A stretch of DNA of 64,000 nucleotides from Cytobacillus pseudoceanisediminis (GTDB lineage Bacteria; Bacillota; Bacilli; Bacillales; Cytobacillaceae). A model generated the notes under the pieces. It was not told the DNA's origin, ran no database searches, and saw nothing but the letters and a program-made list of their open reading frames with translations. Of the stretch, positions 52,962 through 62,823 are shown one piece after another. The first letter of the stretch is position 1. Every line of letters starts with the position of its first letter. The translations under genes were made by a program, and so were the position numbers. The stretch lies in assembly GCF_023516215.1 (NCBI RefSeq), contig NZ_CP097349.1, forward strand, positions 2,542,001 to 2,606,000, in the 5' to 3' direction.

Positions 52962-53119
52962 GCCTCTCACCTCACTTGGATTTCTTCCTACAACATATGT
53001 GAAAATAAAGCAGGGGTATGGGCAAGCTCCCAAGGCAGGCTTGGTTTATTCAGTCAGATTGAAATAAGAGGCTTGTTTTTAAATAACTTGAAGGCATTCT
53101 TGTGTATTTACCATATCAT

Positions 53120-53479
53120 TTACCCTTTTGGCTTGAAAATTAGTGCACCGATAAAACCGAAAATTATCGCAGCTGAAATACCGGAGCTGGTTACTTCGAA
53201 CATTCCGGTCAATACGCCGACAAGCCCGTGCTGATCAGCTTCCTGAAGGGCTCCATGGACGAGGGAATTGCCAAAGCTTGTTATAGGGATTGTCGCTCCG
53301 GCCCCCGCAAAGTCCGCAAGCGGTTCATAAAGGCCAACACCATCAAGAACAGCTCCCAATACAACCAAAAGACTTAATGTATGGCCAGGTGTTAACTTAA
53401 AAACATCAAATAATATTTGTCCAAATACGCAAAATAGGCCTCCAATTACAAAAGCCCAAAAAACATAGGCAGCATACAA
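53120..53479 (-). CDS. spoVAE: Stage V sporulation protein AE (SpoVAE/SpoVAEB)
   Basis: A 119-aa membrane protein with three to four helices: FVIGGLFCVFGQILFDVFKL, GHTLSLLVVLGAVLDGVGLY, FGNSLVHGALQEADQHGLVG. Part of the SpoVA channel that moves calcium dipicolinate into the forespore and out at germination. Lies 24 bp after spoVAD in the order spoVAC-spoVAD-spoVAE. Confidence 0.93.
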   Translation of the reverse strand: MYAAYVFWAFVIGGLFCVFGQILFDVFKLTPGHTLSLLVVLGAVLDGVGLYEPLADFAGAGATIPITSFGNSLVHGALQEADQHGLVGVLTGMFEVTSSGISAAIIFGFIGALIFKPKG

Positions 53480-53503
53480 ATATTCCTCCTTTTAACATCC
53501 TCT

Positions 53504-54517
53504 TTAAGTCATTTCGATTGAAACTGCATGTGCAATACAGGGGATGCTTTCACTCTGCTGGAATGTCAATGGTGATAATAAAGCGCCCGTCGCGACAACA
53601 AGGATTCTCTTGTAAGTCCCTTGTTTCATTTGATTCAAAAGGTGTCCGTACAAAACAGCAGCCGAGCACCCTGCGCCGCTTCCTCCAGACTGGACTGGCT
53701 GATCATCTTTATAAATCATTAATCCGCAATCTTTAAATTTCTCTCTATCTATGTTCAATCCATTATTTTTGAGCAGTTCATAAGCTGTTTCCTGGCCAAT
53801 TCTCCCAAGATCCCCTGTGACAATCAGATCGTAATGAGATGGATCCAGCTGCATGTCTTTGAAGTGTGCAGTAATGGTATCTGCTGCTGCCGGCGCCATA
53901 GCTCCTCCCATATTAAAAGGATCTGTCAAACCCATGTCGATTACTTTGCCGATTGTAGCAGAAGTGGTAACCGGCAAATTCGAACCAGCTGCGTTTGCTG
54001 AGACCAGTGCCGCACCTGCACCAGTTACTGTCCACTGTGCTGTTGGAGGCTTTTGGCCTCCGTATTCTGTCGGGTATCTGAATTGTTTTTCAACAGCCGC
54101 ATTATGGCTGGAAGCTCCTGTCAAAACGTGATCAGCACCACGGTAATTAACAATGAAGGATGCCAGCGCAAGTCCTTCCATTGAAGTTGAACAAGCTCCG
54201 AAAACCCCGAAATATGGGATTTGTATCGTTCTTGCACTTAAACTTGAAGGTGTTATCTGATTGATTAAATCCCCGGCAATATAAAATTGTACATCCTCCT
54301 TTTGGACATTTGCCTTATTTAAGGCAGTCTGTCCCGCCTCTTCCAAAAGGATCCGATGTGCTTTCTCATAAGAGTCTTCACCCATCCACAAATCATCATG
54401 CAGAACATCAAAATCCTCTGACAGATTGCCGTTTGCCTCAAATGGCCCGCCGGAAACACCTGCAGCTGCAATTACCGGACGGTTTTGAAAGACCCAGGAT
54501 TGTTTTCCCTTTAGCAT
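53504..54517 (-). CDS. spoVAD: Stage V sporulation protein AD
   Basis: A 337-aa protein of the thiolase-like fold: GPFEANGNLSEDFDVLHDDL, YFGVFGACSTSMEGLALASF, KPPTAQWTVTGAGAALVS, GGSGAGCSAAVLYGHLL. SpoVAD binds dipicolinic acid on the outer surface of the spore inner membrane. Its ATG overlaps the restored stop of spoVAC as TAATG. Confidence 0.96.
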   Translation of the reverse strand: MLKGKQSWVFQNRPVIAAAGVSGGPFEANGNLSEDFDVLHDDLWMGEDSYEKAHRILLEEAGQTALNKANVQKEDVQFYIAGDLINQITPSSLSARTIQIPYFGVFGACSTSMEGLALASFIVNYRGADHVLTGASSHNAAVEKQFRYPTEYGGQKPPTAQWTVTGAGAALVSANAAGSNLPVTTSATIGKVIDMGLTDPFNMGGAMAPAAADTITAHFKDMQLDPSHYDLIVTGDLGRIGQETAYELLKNNGLNIDREKFKDCGLMIYKDDQPVQSGGSGAGCSAAVLYGHLLNQMKQGTYKRILVVATGALLSPLTFQQSESIPCIAHAVSIEMT

Positions 54518-54986
54518 TAAATAACCCCCAAATAATTAATAGCGTTTTAATTAGGGCCACAACGAAAGCCGAAAACACACCAAAAAGAATAACCGACCCT
54601 GCAAGCTTGAACATGTTTCCCCCTACACCCAGGACAAAGCCTTCCGTTCGATGCTCAATAGCAGCTGAAATTACAGCATTTCCAAATCCCGTTACAGGAA
54701 CTGCACTGCCTGCTCCGCCGAACTGCCCCAAACGGTCATAAACGCCAAAACCTGTCAGCAGCATGGAGATAAAGATCATGGTAGCAACAGTTGGATTTCC
54801 GGCTGTCTGTTCGGTAAAGTTAAAAAAGTAGATATAAAAATAAGTTATTGCCTGTCCAACAACACAGATGAGACCTCCCACCCAGAAAGCACGAATGCAA
54901 TTTTTCAGGACTGGGCGCTTCAGCTCATGCTTTTGCTCGAGCTTCTCATATTGCTGCTGTTCCGGTGTTTTTGTTTTTTTACTCAT
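54517..54986 (-). CDS. spoVAC: Stage V sporulation protein AC, C-terminal frameshift
   Basis: A 156-aa (repaired) membrane protein: LKNCIRAFWVGGLICVVGQA, ATMIFISMLLTGFGVYDRLG, QFGGAGSAVPVTGFGNAVIS, GVFSAFVVALIKTLLIIWG. SpoVAC is a mechanosensitive part of the dipicolinate channel. As sequenced it runs on 80 bp into spoVAD. Adding one G to the G5 run (54525-54529) gives IIWGVI and a TAA that overlaps the spoVAD ATG. First gene of the operon; likely sigma-G-controlled. Confidence 0.92.
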
Positions 54987-55001
54987 GCCCCTGCTCCCTT
55001 C

Positions 55002-55472
55002 CTATGTCATTTCATTTTTAAGCTTTATGATTTTATCAAGTTTCTTTTTAGCCTTTTTGTCTGTAAAATTGGGATCTTTCATTTTTTCCTGGAGTTCTAC
55101 TGCCTCAATAAAGATTTTATAATCGCTTGAAACAATGAAGTTCTCATCAGGGTATTTCTCCTCAAGCATTTTTGTCATTTTCTTTTCAATTTTTTTCATG
55201 TGGAATCGCTGCAAATGCTTCACTTTGTAAGCAACTAGAGTATCCCCATTGCTCTTTACCACTGCAACATCATAAAGTTCTTTCATTTTTTCGACGTCAT
55301 GTTCAATGTTTTCAACTAAATCCAAATTTCCCTTTGTATTTTTATCAATTAATACAGCAGGGGGATTAGTCGTTTTGAGCAGCGCAAGGTCGCTCTCCGT
55401 CACCTTTCCATCTCCGCTGCAGCCTGATAATAAGATCAGTGAAAATGCAATAAACGATAAAAGTTTTTTCAT
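55002..55472 (-). CDS. YhcN/YlaJ-family sporulation lipoprotein
   Basis: A 156-aa lipoprotein (lipobox LSGC, residues 15-18). The domain NIEHDVEKMKELYDVAVVKS, TLVAYKVKHLQRFHMKKIEK and EKYPDENFIVSSDYKIFIEA is that of YhcN/YlaJ spore lipoproteins, found in the forespore inner membrane. It lies directly upstream of spoVAC on the same strand with a 15-bp gap, so it may be the first gene of that operon. Confidence 0.82.
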   Translation of the reverse strand: MKKLLSFIAFSLILLSGCSGDGKVTESDLALLKTTNPPAVLIDKNTKGNLDLVENIEHDVEKMKELYDVAVVKSNGDTLVAYKVKHLQRFHMKKIEKKMTKMLEEKYPDENFIVSSDYKIFIEAVELQEKMKDPNFTDKKAKKKLDKIIKLKNEMT

Positions 55473-55573
55473 AATAGTCCCTTCCTATGTAGAATCTTTA
55501 ATTATATTGTCCTCGAATAGTTTTGGATTTATGAATATTACTTCCCATCCTATTTTTCCCAGAAGAAAACAAT

Positions 55574-55596
55574 AAAAAAAGCCGGGACCTCCGGCT
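55574..55596 (-). terminator. Terminator of small basic gene
   Basis: AGCCGG / CCGGCT stem followed by seven Ts on the minus strand. Confidence 0.8.
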
Positions 55597-55700
55597 ATTG
55601 AGCTTTCTTCGTTTTTTTCCGCAGCCGCACCCTTTTTCTTTTTCTTGCTGACCGGCTGTGTTTTTTCCGCGTGCTGATCCTTATGATTCTTTAACATCAT
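55595..55700 (-). CDS. Small lysine-rich protein, likely frameshifted
   Basis: MMLKNHKDQHAEKTQPVSKK followed by KKKGAAAEK. As sequenced, the frame then runs through the terminator hairpin, which is unlikely. With one A fewer in the A7 run near 55613-55619 it ends TKKAQ-stop just before the hairpin, giving 34 aa. GGAGGG precedes the start. Basic and Lys/Ala-rich like small spore proteins; no family named. Confidence 0.5.
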
Positions 55701-55805
55701 TGAGGCCCTCCATTAACAATAATTTTCCTCTTTTTAATTTATGCTGAGCCTCAAAGCTTGTGTAAAACAAACGCCCACATGCTGGAACAAATAGCTATAA
55801 GCAAA

Positions 55806-56159
55806 TTAATTAATTAATTTTTGCACCAGAGATTCTATAATAGCTGCAAGTCCGGCAACTGCTAAAATCAGCAGCACCGGAGCTGCCAATGATGCATAGA
55901 AGTAATATAACAAATATAAAAAAACCGCACTCCACACACCAGTACACCAGTAACAGCTTAAAAGTTCTCCCAAGAAACCTCGCAATTTTCCATCTTTCAC
56001 AACCAAAAAAACTTCAATTTCGCCGTTTTCATCCTTTTCTTCAACCTCTTCCAAAAAAGGCTTGCGCAAAAACTCGGTAATTTTATCAAATACAATCAGT
56101 CTGGTCAGCCTGAAGCTTGCAAGAGCAAAAATCAGCAGTTCCATAGGTGTTATGTCCAT
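55806..56159 (-). CDS. yjcA: DUF1360 sporulation protein YjcA
   Basis: A 117-aa protein with helices near both ends: MDITPMELLIFALASFRLTR, then LGELLSCYWCTGVWSAVFLY (CYWCTG motif of DUF1360) and VLLILAVAGLAAIIESLVQK. B. subtilis yjcA is a sporulation gene at the same locus. GGAGGTG lies 7 nt before ATG 56159; a longer frame to 56234 is not needed. Confidence 0.87.
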   Translation of the reverse strand: MDITPMELLIFALASFRLTRLIVFDKITEFLRKPFLEEVEEKDENGEIEVFLVVKDGKLRGFLGELLSCYWCTGVWSAVFLYLLYYFYASLAAPVLLILAVAGLAAIIESLVQKLIN

Positions 56160-56290
56160 TTTTTTCACCTCCAATGTAAAAAAATAGCCTATTTTTTCAA
56201 AAAACAAGGCGTTTGTCCGTAACCCATAGGGCACTTCGGCAATATGTTAGTAGTGTAGACCACAAGAAACAAACAAGGAGGAAAACAAAA

Positions 56291-56793
56291 ATGGGTTGTG
56301 GAAAAAAGACGACTTCAAAGGCAAAAGCTGTGTATGTGAAGTAGTTCGTGCTATAAAAGATATTCAAGATAACGCAGAAGATGTGTGCGAATGCCCTTCA
56401 AACTGTTTCCTGGAGCCGCTTGGAGCGATATCACCTTCAAACAGAAAGCGCCATAAGCGTCCGGATACACGCGTATTCACATTAAAAACTGCGGACGGTT
56501 CACCATTCCATGCATTCTTTACAGGAAATGACTGTGCATGTGTTTCGATCTTTTTTAGAGTAGAAGAAGTATTCGATAACTGCTGCGCGGTGCTTCGTGT
56601 ACTAGAGCCGGTTAACAGAAAAGAAGGCCCTGACAAGACAGTAAACCTTGCAGATGACTGCTGCATCGACTTAAGAAAGGTTTGCGAAGTTGACTACTTC
56701 CGCAGTACAAATGACTGTGTTACCGTTGATTTAACATGTTTCTGCGCTGTTCAATGTATTGCAGATGTTGACCTGGATATCTGTGAAGACTAA
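56291..56793 (+). CDS. cotY: Spore coat protein CotY/CotZ family, N-terminal frameshift
   Basis: About 167 aa, Cys-rich. The core has SCVCEVVRAIKDIQDNAEDV, SNCFLEPLGA, TDSPFHAFF-like DGSPFHAFFTGNDCACVSIF, ADDCCIDLRKVCEVDYF and CVTVDLTCFCAVQCIADVDL. It builds the crust (exosporium base) of the spore through disulfide-linked sheets. ATG 56291 has AAGGAGG upstream and reads MGCGKK; adding one A to the A6 run (56301-56306) continues as DDFKGKSCVCEVV. Either CotY or CotZ; only one copy here. Confidence 0.9.
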
Positions 56794-56801
56794 TTAAATG
56801 C

Positions 56802-56832
56802 AGCCAGCCGACCATTCGGCTGGCTATTTTTT
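56802..56832. terminator. Terminator after cotY
   Basis: AGCCAGCCG / CGGCTGGCT stem followed by ATTTTTTT. Confidence 0.88.
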
Positions 56833-56858
56833 TGGCCGATTTCCGCCAGAGTTTAGTT

Positions 56859-57401
56859 TTACCTTCTTAGTCCAATCATTTTAACTGTATTTAAAGATTG
56901 AAGATTTAATTGCTCAATTGTATCATCGAACAACTTAATCTCGATCCATTCTTCATTTTTTGAAACCAGAAATCCTCTTATTGCCTTCTCGCCGGTTTCA
57001 AATATACAGGGTATAGGCGGAAGCTGTTTAGGAAAATCAATTAAGTAATCCAGGCGCTCAAGAGTGTCCATTTCCTTAAAGCTTTTTACACGATTGAAAG
57101 CCGGCTTTCTTTTTTCCGACGTAAACGCAAAGGATGCACTTTCTTTTTTCTCTTCCCTGCCTGCTTGGAATTCTTCAATAGCTTCCTTCACCTTTATTTC
57201 GGTCATATTTTCGTTTTTTTCTTCGGGCATCGCCTGTTCATTTATTTTGTCTGCGGGTTCCGGTACACTTTCTTTTTGTTCCAGTTTACGATCCAGCTCT
57301 GCTTTTCTGCTGGAGTAGACTGTTTGCATCCTGGTTTCTGGAAATTGAAAACTCGGCTGCTGTATATAAAATAATGGTTCCTTCACTTTTTTCTCAGCCA
57401 T
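56859..57401 (-). CDS. cotO: Spore coat assembly protein CotO
   Basis: A 180-aa protein: KEPLFYIQQPSFQFPE at the start, a charged Glu/Lys-rich middle (about 40-110), and a conserved C-terminal domain (ERLDYLIDFPKQLPPIPCIF, EEWIEIKLFDDTIEQLNL). CotO is a morphogenetic protein of the outer coat and interacts with CotE/CotH. GGAGGTGG lies 8 nt before ATG 57401. Divergent from cotY is expected; here they are convergent. Confidence 0.88.
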   Translation of the reverse strand: MAEKKVKEPLFYIQQPSFQFPETRMQTVYSSRKAELDRKLEQKESVPEPADKINEQAMPEEKNENMTEIKVKEAIEEFQAGREEKKESASFAFTSEKRKPAFNRVKSFKEMDTLERLDYLIDFPKQLPPIPCIFETGEKAIRGFLVSKNEEWIEIKLFDDTIEQLNLQSLNTVKMIGLRR

Positions 57402-57484
57402 TTTTTGCCCACCTCCGCTAATCTTATTGTTCGTCGTATTATATGTATGCAGAAGATGGGCTTTCGTTTCTGATGGAAATAAAA

Positions 57485-57510
57485 AAAGCCCGCTCACATT
57501 GGAGCAGGCA
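57485..57510 (-). terminator. Terminator of fabI
   Basis: GCCTGCTC / GAGCGGGC stem with one mismatch, followed by seven Ts on the minus strand. Confidence 0.8.
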
Positions 57511-57517
57511 ATTTCTA

Positions 57518-58288
57518 TTACAGAATATGATAACCGGAATCTACGTGAATATTTTCACCCGTTATTCCTCGGGACAGGCTGCTGAATAAGAATAAAGCTG
57601 TATCCCCTACTTCTTCCGGTGTTGTTGTTTTACGTAGAGGAGCCCGTTCTTCAATTTCTTTCAGGATAGAATTGAACTCGCTGATTCCTTTTGCAGAAAG
57701 AGTCCTGATTGGACCTGCTGAAATGGAATTGACCCGAATTCCATCTTTACCGAGGTCGTTTGCCAAATATTTGACACTTGCGTCAAGGGAGGCTTTTGCT
57801 ACACCCATAACATTATAATTTTTCACAACCTTTTCACCGCCAAGGTATGTGAGAGTCACAATGCTTCCGCCTTCTGTCATTAAGCCTTTTGCTTCCTTGG
57901 CAACGGCAGTCAATGAATAAGAGCTGATATTGTGAGCTAAAAGAAACCCGTCTCTTGTGGTGTTCATATATTCTCCCTGAAGTTCTTCTTTATGGGCAAA
58001 GGCGATGCAGTGGGCAATTCCATGAATTACACCAGCTTCCTCCTTAATCGTGCCAAAGCATTTCGCGATGTCTTCATCACTTGTTACATCACAAGGAAGA
58101 ACTAATGAATGTGCATCCTCCAATGATTCAGCCAGTTCACTCACACTTTTCTCAAGTCTTTCTCCCGCATATGTAAAAATTAAACGGGCACCAGCATCAT
58201 GAAGGGATTTGGCAATTCCCCATGCAATACTTCTTTTATTTGCCACACCCATTACAACGAATGTTTTGCCATTTAGTGAAAGAGTCAT
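57518..58288 (-). CDS. fabI: Enoyl-[acyl-carrier-protein] reductase FabI
   Basis: A 256-aa SDR-family enzyme that does the last step of fatty acid elongation using NAD(P)H. Cofactor-binding start GKTFVVMGVANKRSIAWGIA; catalytic Y-x6-Y-x6-K: YLGGEKVVKNYNVMGVAKAS; end ITGENIHVDSGYHIL. AGGAGG ribosome binding site. A perfect FapR operator lies 34 bp upstream, so it belongs to the malonyl-CoA-controlled lipid regulon. Confidence 0.97.
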   Translation of the reverse strand: MTLSLNGKTFVVMGVANKRSIAWGIAKSLHDAGARLIFTYAGERLEKSVSELAESLEDAHSLVLPCDVTSDEDIAKCFGTIKEEAGVIHGIAHCIAFAHKEELQGEYMNTTRDGFLLAHNISSYSLTAVAKEAKGLMTEGGSIVTLTYLGGEKVVKNYNVMGVAKASLDASVKYLANDLGKDGIRVNSISAGPIRTLSAKGISEFNSILKEIEERAPLRKTTTPEEVGDTALFLFSSLSRGITGENIHVDSGYHIL

Positions 58289-58321
58289 TTTAAAATCCTC
58301 CTGATTTATTATTACATGTTA

Positions 58322-58338
58322 TTAGTACCTAGTACTAA
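58322..58338 (-). promoter_or_regulatory. FapR operator of fabI
   Basis: TTAGTACCTAGTACTAA, within the 19-bp palindrome 58321-58339, matches the FapR consensus exactly. FapR represses fatty acid genes and is released by malonyl-CoA. Confidence 0.93.
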
Positions 58339-58425
58339 TTGTACATCAATTTACCTGAAAAGAAAAGCCGAAAAAATCCTGCTATTAAAGCAGAACTTTA
58401 TCGGCAAGAAAGATGCCGGAGAGCC

Positions 58426-60284
58426 CTAACACCATTCACAAAATTCAAGTTCCCTTTTTAATTCATCAACGTACTCCTTAGATCCCGTAACAATCAGGCG
58501 GTCATTAACATGCAGTTCAGTATCCCCGTGCGGAACAATAGAATCCTTTCCTCTAAATATACGTACGAATATTACATCCCCTGTAAACGGGAATCGCCGA
58601 AGCATCATGCCTTCAAACTGCTCATTCTTTAATCGGATCTCGTATAAAGCTGTTTCCTGGTTCGTTAAAATGTTTACCACACTCGGTGATTCGATTAAAG
58701 CACGAAGCAGCGCCTTAGACGAAAGAATGGTTGAAAACAGCTCAATATCATGTTCCCGTAATGTTTCTTCCATATCAGGGCTTTCCATCCGGCAAATGAC
58801 ACGATCCACTCCTTTTTCTTTAAAAGCAATAGATAATGTGGCATTTGTCTCTTCATCCCCTGTCGAGATTACTACAATATCTGACTCAACTGCTTCTGTA
58901 CCTTCAAAATTTTCAATATCAAATTCATCAATTTCAATGATATCAAACAAAGAATCAGCTATCTGCTTTTCCGCCTTTTCCTGCTTTTTATGATACAAAG
59001 CTGGTTCGTAAAGGGATGATTTAAGTTCATTATAGATCGGCATCGTCATTTGATTAGCACCAATGAACGATACTTTTAGCTTTTTCTCTTCGGCCGCTTC
59101 CATAGGGAATAGCTTTTTAAAGACTACAGGAGTAAATATACTCGTTATGACAGCGACTAAAATCAAGGTTCCGCTCATTTCGGCGGTAATGACATCCATT
59201 CTTTCACCAATAGTTGCTGCAGCAATAACAAGGGAAAGAGTTGACGTTAATAAAAACCCTGTAGCAATAACAGTTTTAATGTCATACCATCTTTTAAAAT
59301 ATAGATTGGTAAAAGTTTTGAAAGCAGCAGTGCAATCAGCAGCAACGGAATAAGCATTAGCAATTTAGGATCTCCAAACAATGTCCATACGTCGAGATCC
59401 ACCCCTACCATCACAAAGAAAATAGGGATGAGGAATCCATATCCAAAGGAATCCAGTTTATGGATCATTTCCTGATTTGGCGCCAGCAATGATACGAGCA
59501 CTCCGGCCAGGAAAGCACCTAATATATTCTCTGCCCCAACTGTTTCTGATAACGCCACCAGGAAAATGATCAGTGCAAATACTGCTCTTGTTCCAATCTG
59601 AACAGTCCCAGTAGACATCGCTTCAAGAAAATTAAGGTTTTTGAACCTTCTGCCTAGGAAATACAGCAATACTCCTACGCCAAATAGGACGAGAAGCAGC
59701 CAGGTATTCCCTCCGCCTGTGTCATTTAAAGAAACAAACACAGCCAGAAGAATCATCGTAGCCAAATCAGCAATAACGGCAATCAGCAGAATGATTTGGC
59801 CTATGCCTGTTTTCATTAAATGGGCTTCCTTAAGTGTTGGAACCACTACTCCCAGAGAAATGGTCGAAATAATTAATGTCATTAAAAAGGCATTATCAAT
59901 GAATCCTGCCCAGACAAATAAATACGATAGACCTAATGAAACCAAAAATATTCCTATAAATACAATAGAAGACACAGCAAAAGAGTTTGGCTCAAGCTTC
60001 CCGCTTGGGAGCTTTACTCTCTTCTTTGCCGAAGAGAAAGCTGTAAAGTCAATTTCCAGACCGCTCAAGAACATTAGAAATATAAATCCAAGAGTCGAAA
60101 GAGTTTCCAGCCACATATCCTCATGCACGATATCAAAGCCGCTTTTACCGATAATCAAACCTATAAGAATCTCTGCCACCACTACAGGGATGAAATTAAT
60201 TTTCAGCCGGTGCAGCAAAATGGGCGTGATAAAAGCAGCCAATATCACAATGACCAGCGAAGCTACCGATGCTCCATGTTCCAT
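58426..60284 (-). CDS. yjbQ: CPA2 monovalent cation:proton antiporter with TrkA domains (YjbQ), frameshifted
   Basis: About 619 aa when joined. The N-terminal part (12 helices) carries the Na+/H+ exchanger fold: EILIGLIIGKSGFDIVHEDM, LMFLSGLEIDFTAFSS, FLAGVLVSLLAPNQEMIHKL. The C-terminal part has TrkA-N (KVSFIGANQMTMPIYNELKS, a degenerate nucleotide site) and TrkA-C (LNVNDRLIVTGSKEYVDELK-like end). Adding one A to the A4 run (59316-59319) joins LLLSK to TFTNLYFKRWYDIKTVIATG. Directly downstream of mgtE with a 12-bp gap, so the two are probably co-transcribed. Confidence 0.9.
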
Positions 60285-60295
60285 AACATAACCCC

Positions 60296-61674
60296 TTAAC
60301 CTGTTAAGTAGCTCATAAATAATGTCGCCATTCCAAAATAAATTAAAATACTGATTAGATCATTAATAGTTGTAATAAATGGACCTGAGGCTACAGCCGG
60401 GTCAATTTTCATCCTGTGCATTAGCAATGGGATCAGCGCACCGGCAAGGGTGGCGACTATCAACGTAAACAAAATTGAAACGCCAACTAAAACACCAAGA
60501 AAGAAATTTCCTTTCCAGAAGTAAACAATGAAAGTTACAAGAACTCCGCAAATTCCGCCATTAATTAACCCAGTCCCGGCTTCCCTTATCACCAGTTTCC
60601 ACTTATTTTCTTTCTCCAGGTCACCTGTAGCAATACCCCGGACAGCAACAGCCAATGCCTGAGTCCCTGTATTTCCTGCCATCCCTGCAATAAGAGGAAT
60701 GAAAACAGCCAGAATGGCAACCTTATCCAGGGTATCCTCAAATCTTCCGATAAGGCTTGCAGTTAACATACCCAAAAACAGCAGGATGATAAGCCAGGGG
60801 AGCCGTTTACGTGCTGCAGAAACTGGATTCCTGTCAATATGATCCATATCCGATACAGCAGCCAATTTGGAATAATCATCAGATGCTTCTTCTTCCATGA
60901 CATCCATGACATCATCAACTGTAATAATACCCAGCAAATGGTTTTGAAAATCCACAACCGGTACGGCGAGGAAGTTATAGTCCTTAATTTTTCTTGCGAC
61001 TTCTTCCTGATCTTCACCAACTGATACGGAAACTACCCTGTCATTTGTAATTTCCGAAATCATCGTATCATCATCACTTACTATTAAATCCCTTAATGAA
61101 ATAACGCCAATAAGTTTTTTTCGTCATTTACAACGTACACATAATAAATGGTTTCCGCTCTTGGCGCTTCATTTTTCAGGATATACATAGCTGAACGAAC
61201 CGTCTGATTGGCTGACAGTGAGACAAATTCCGTCGTCATGATACTTCCTGCTGTATATTCTTCGTAATGAAGCAAATCCTTAATTTCTTTTGCCGATTCA
61301 TCATCCATAATTGTCAAATAGCTGACAACCTGGTCTTTATCCAGTTCATTTAAAACATCAACGGCATCATCGGCATACATTTCTGAAAGCATATCCGCCG
61401 CATAGTGGGGGTTCATCTCAGCAAGGACATCTTTATAATCTTCTTCCTCAATCTCCAGATTTTCAAATAGAGCTGCCATTTCTTCCGGAGAGAGATAAAG
61501 ATAAATTTTCGCCCGGATTTCCTCATCCAGATCTTTAAAAAATGAAGCCTGATCATAAGGGTGCATATCAAGAAATTCTTTCCTGAAGATATCAATTTCT
61601 TCATTTTGTAAAGATTGGATTAAAAGACTGGTATTGATGTGGGAATCTGCCCTTTCCACTGTGTGATCTTCCAT
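60296..61674 (-). CDS. mgtE: Magnesium transporter MgtE, frameshifted
   Basis: About 459 aa when joined. Order: MgtE N domain (DMHPYDQASFFKDLDEEIRA, LAEMNPHYAADMLSEMYADD), two CBS domains (YTAGSIMTTEFVSLSANQTV; VVDFQNHLLGIITVDDVMDV), then five membrane helices (MAGNTGTQALAVAVRGIATG and the end FGMATLFMSYLTG). The CBS/N domains sense cytosolic Mg and gate the channel. Adding one A to the A7 run near 61114-61120 joins VVNDEK to KLIGVISLRDLIVSDD. No M-box riboswitch is recognised upstream. Confidence 0.92.
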
Positions 61675-62060
61675 AGAGATTACCTCCTCTCATACAATGA
61701 AATCATCCTTTTGAAATTCATTCGCAGCACAGGAACCTGAGATAAATGGGAACAATTTCATTCTTGCTGTGGAACTGATATTGCCAGCGGTATTTTTGTT
61801 AAACACGAACCACGAGCATCTTGCCCGTTAAAAAACGTCACAGGAAAACGTACTTCACTATACTAGCAAATCTTTGTTTTTTTGTCGTCTCTGAACATTC
61901 ATAACTTCAAATGAACGGTTATGTACTTTTCATAATTTTAATTTTCCCATTCCTTAAACTTAAAACCGTTAAAGCTTTCTCTGCAGGCTGAAAATAAACG
62001 TCATGATAAATATTATGAAAATTGATATCATAACAGTAGAACTATTAAAGGAGCCTATAT
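61675..62060. other. 386-bp divergent intergenic region, mgtE leader
   Basis: Long spacer between mgtE (minus) and prpE (plus). On the mgtE side there are repeated GTTCC...GAATGAA(A)TT stretches (near 61771 and 61737 on the minus strand) that could fold, but nothing matches an M-box or other riboswitch I know. GGAGG lies just before mgtE and AAGGAG before prpE. Confidence 0.4.
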
Positions 62061-62795
62061 ATGAGACTTGATATTATTGGTGATATTCACGGCTGCTTTG
62101 CTGAATTTAAAGAACTGACTTTGAAAATGGGCTATAGTTGGAAGAGGGGATTTCCTGTCCACCCTAGTAATAGAAAACTCGCCTTTGTTGGAGACTTAAC
62201 AGACAGAGGACCAGAATCTCTGGCAGTCGTCGAATCAGTATATAACCTTGCCGCAAATGACCTGGCGTACTATGTCCCGGGCAATCATTGCAATAAACTA
62301 TACCGCTACTTTCTAGGGAATAAAGTTCAAATTACACATGGCCTGGAAACCACAGCAGCTGAATACGAGCAGCTGGACCCGCAATCACAGATGGAAATTA
62401 AACGTAAATTTATGGAATTATATGAAAGCGCACCGCTATACCATGTACTTGACAACAATAAACTGGTAATCGCCCATGCTGGAATTAAGGAAAGCTACAT
62501 TGGGAAGCATTCATCCAAAGTTAAAACCTTTGTTCTTTACGGAGATATAACTGGAGAAAAAAATCCTGACGGGACCCCCGTGAGACGGGATTGGGCTAAA
62601 CAGTATGAGGGTAAGCCAGCGGTCGTCTATGGGCATACTCCTGTAAAGGAAGTCAGGAAAATCAATAACACCTATAATATTGATACAGGTGCTGTTTTTG
62701 GAAATAAATTAACCGCAATTAGATATCCGGAAATGGAATTAATGTCTGTCCAATCAGGCATGCCTTATGCAGAAGAGAAGTTTAGGAAGATTTAA
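62061..62795 (+). CDS. prpE: Bis(5'-nucleosyl)-tetraphosphatase PrpE
   Basis: A 244-aa calcineurin-type metallophosphatase, same length as B. subtilis PrpE. Motifs: [77 protein letters not shown]. It hydrolyses Ap4A-type dinucleotides and has phosphatase activity linked to spore germination. Between mgtE (divergent) and the rluD-type gene (convergent). Confidence 0.95.
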   Translation: MRLDIIGDIHGCFAEFKELTLKMGYSWKRGFPVHPSNRKLAFVGDLTDRGPESLAVVESVYNLAANDLAYYVPGNHCNKLYRYFLGNKVQITHGLETTAAEYEQLDPQSQMEIKRKFMELYESAPLYHVLDNNKLVIAHAGIKESYIGKHSSKVKTFVLYGDITGEKNPDGTPVRRDWAKQYEGKPAVVYGHTPVKEVRKINNTYNIDTGAVFGNKLTAIRYPEMELMSVQSGMPYAEEKFRKI

Positions 62796-62798
62796 TCC

Positions 62799-62823
62799 AA
62801 AAAGCCGGCAAATGCCGGCTTTT
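62799..62823. terminator. Bidirectional terminator
   Basis: AAAAGCCGGC / GCCGGCTTTT perfect stem between the convergent prpE and pseudouridine synthase genes. Confidence 0.88.

Noticed and set aside
57402..57470. Sigma-K promoter for cotO (CATATAATA near 57430)
   Set aside because: The -10-like match is good, but no AC-type -35 lies at the right distance, so it was left out.
61675..62060. Possible M-box magnesium riboswitch upstream of mgtE
   Set aside because: None of the conserved M-box stretches (such as the GGTGAGGCTCCTATA-type core) is present in the leader.
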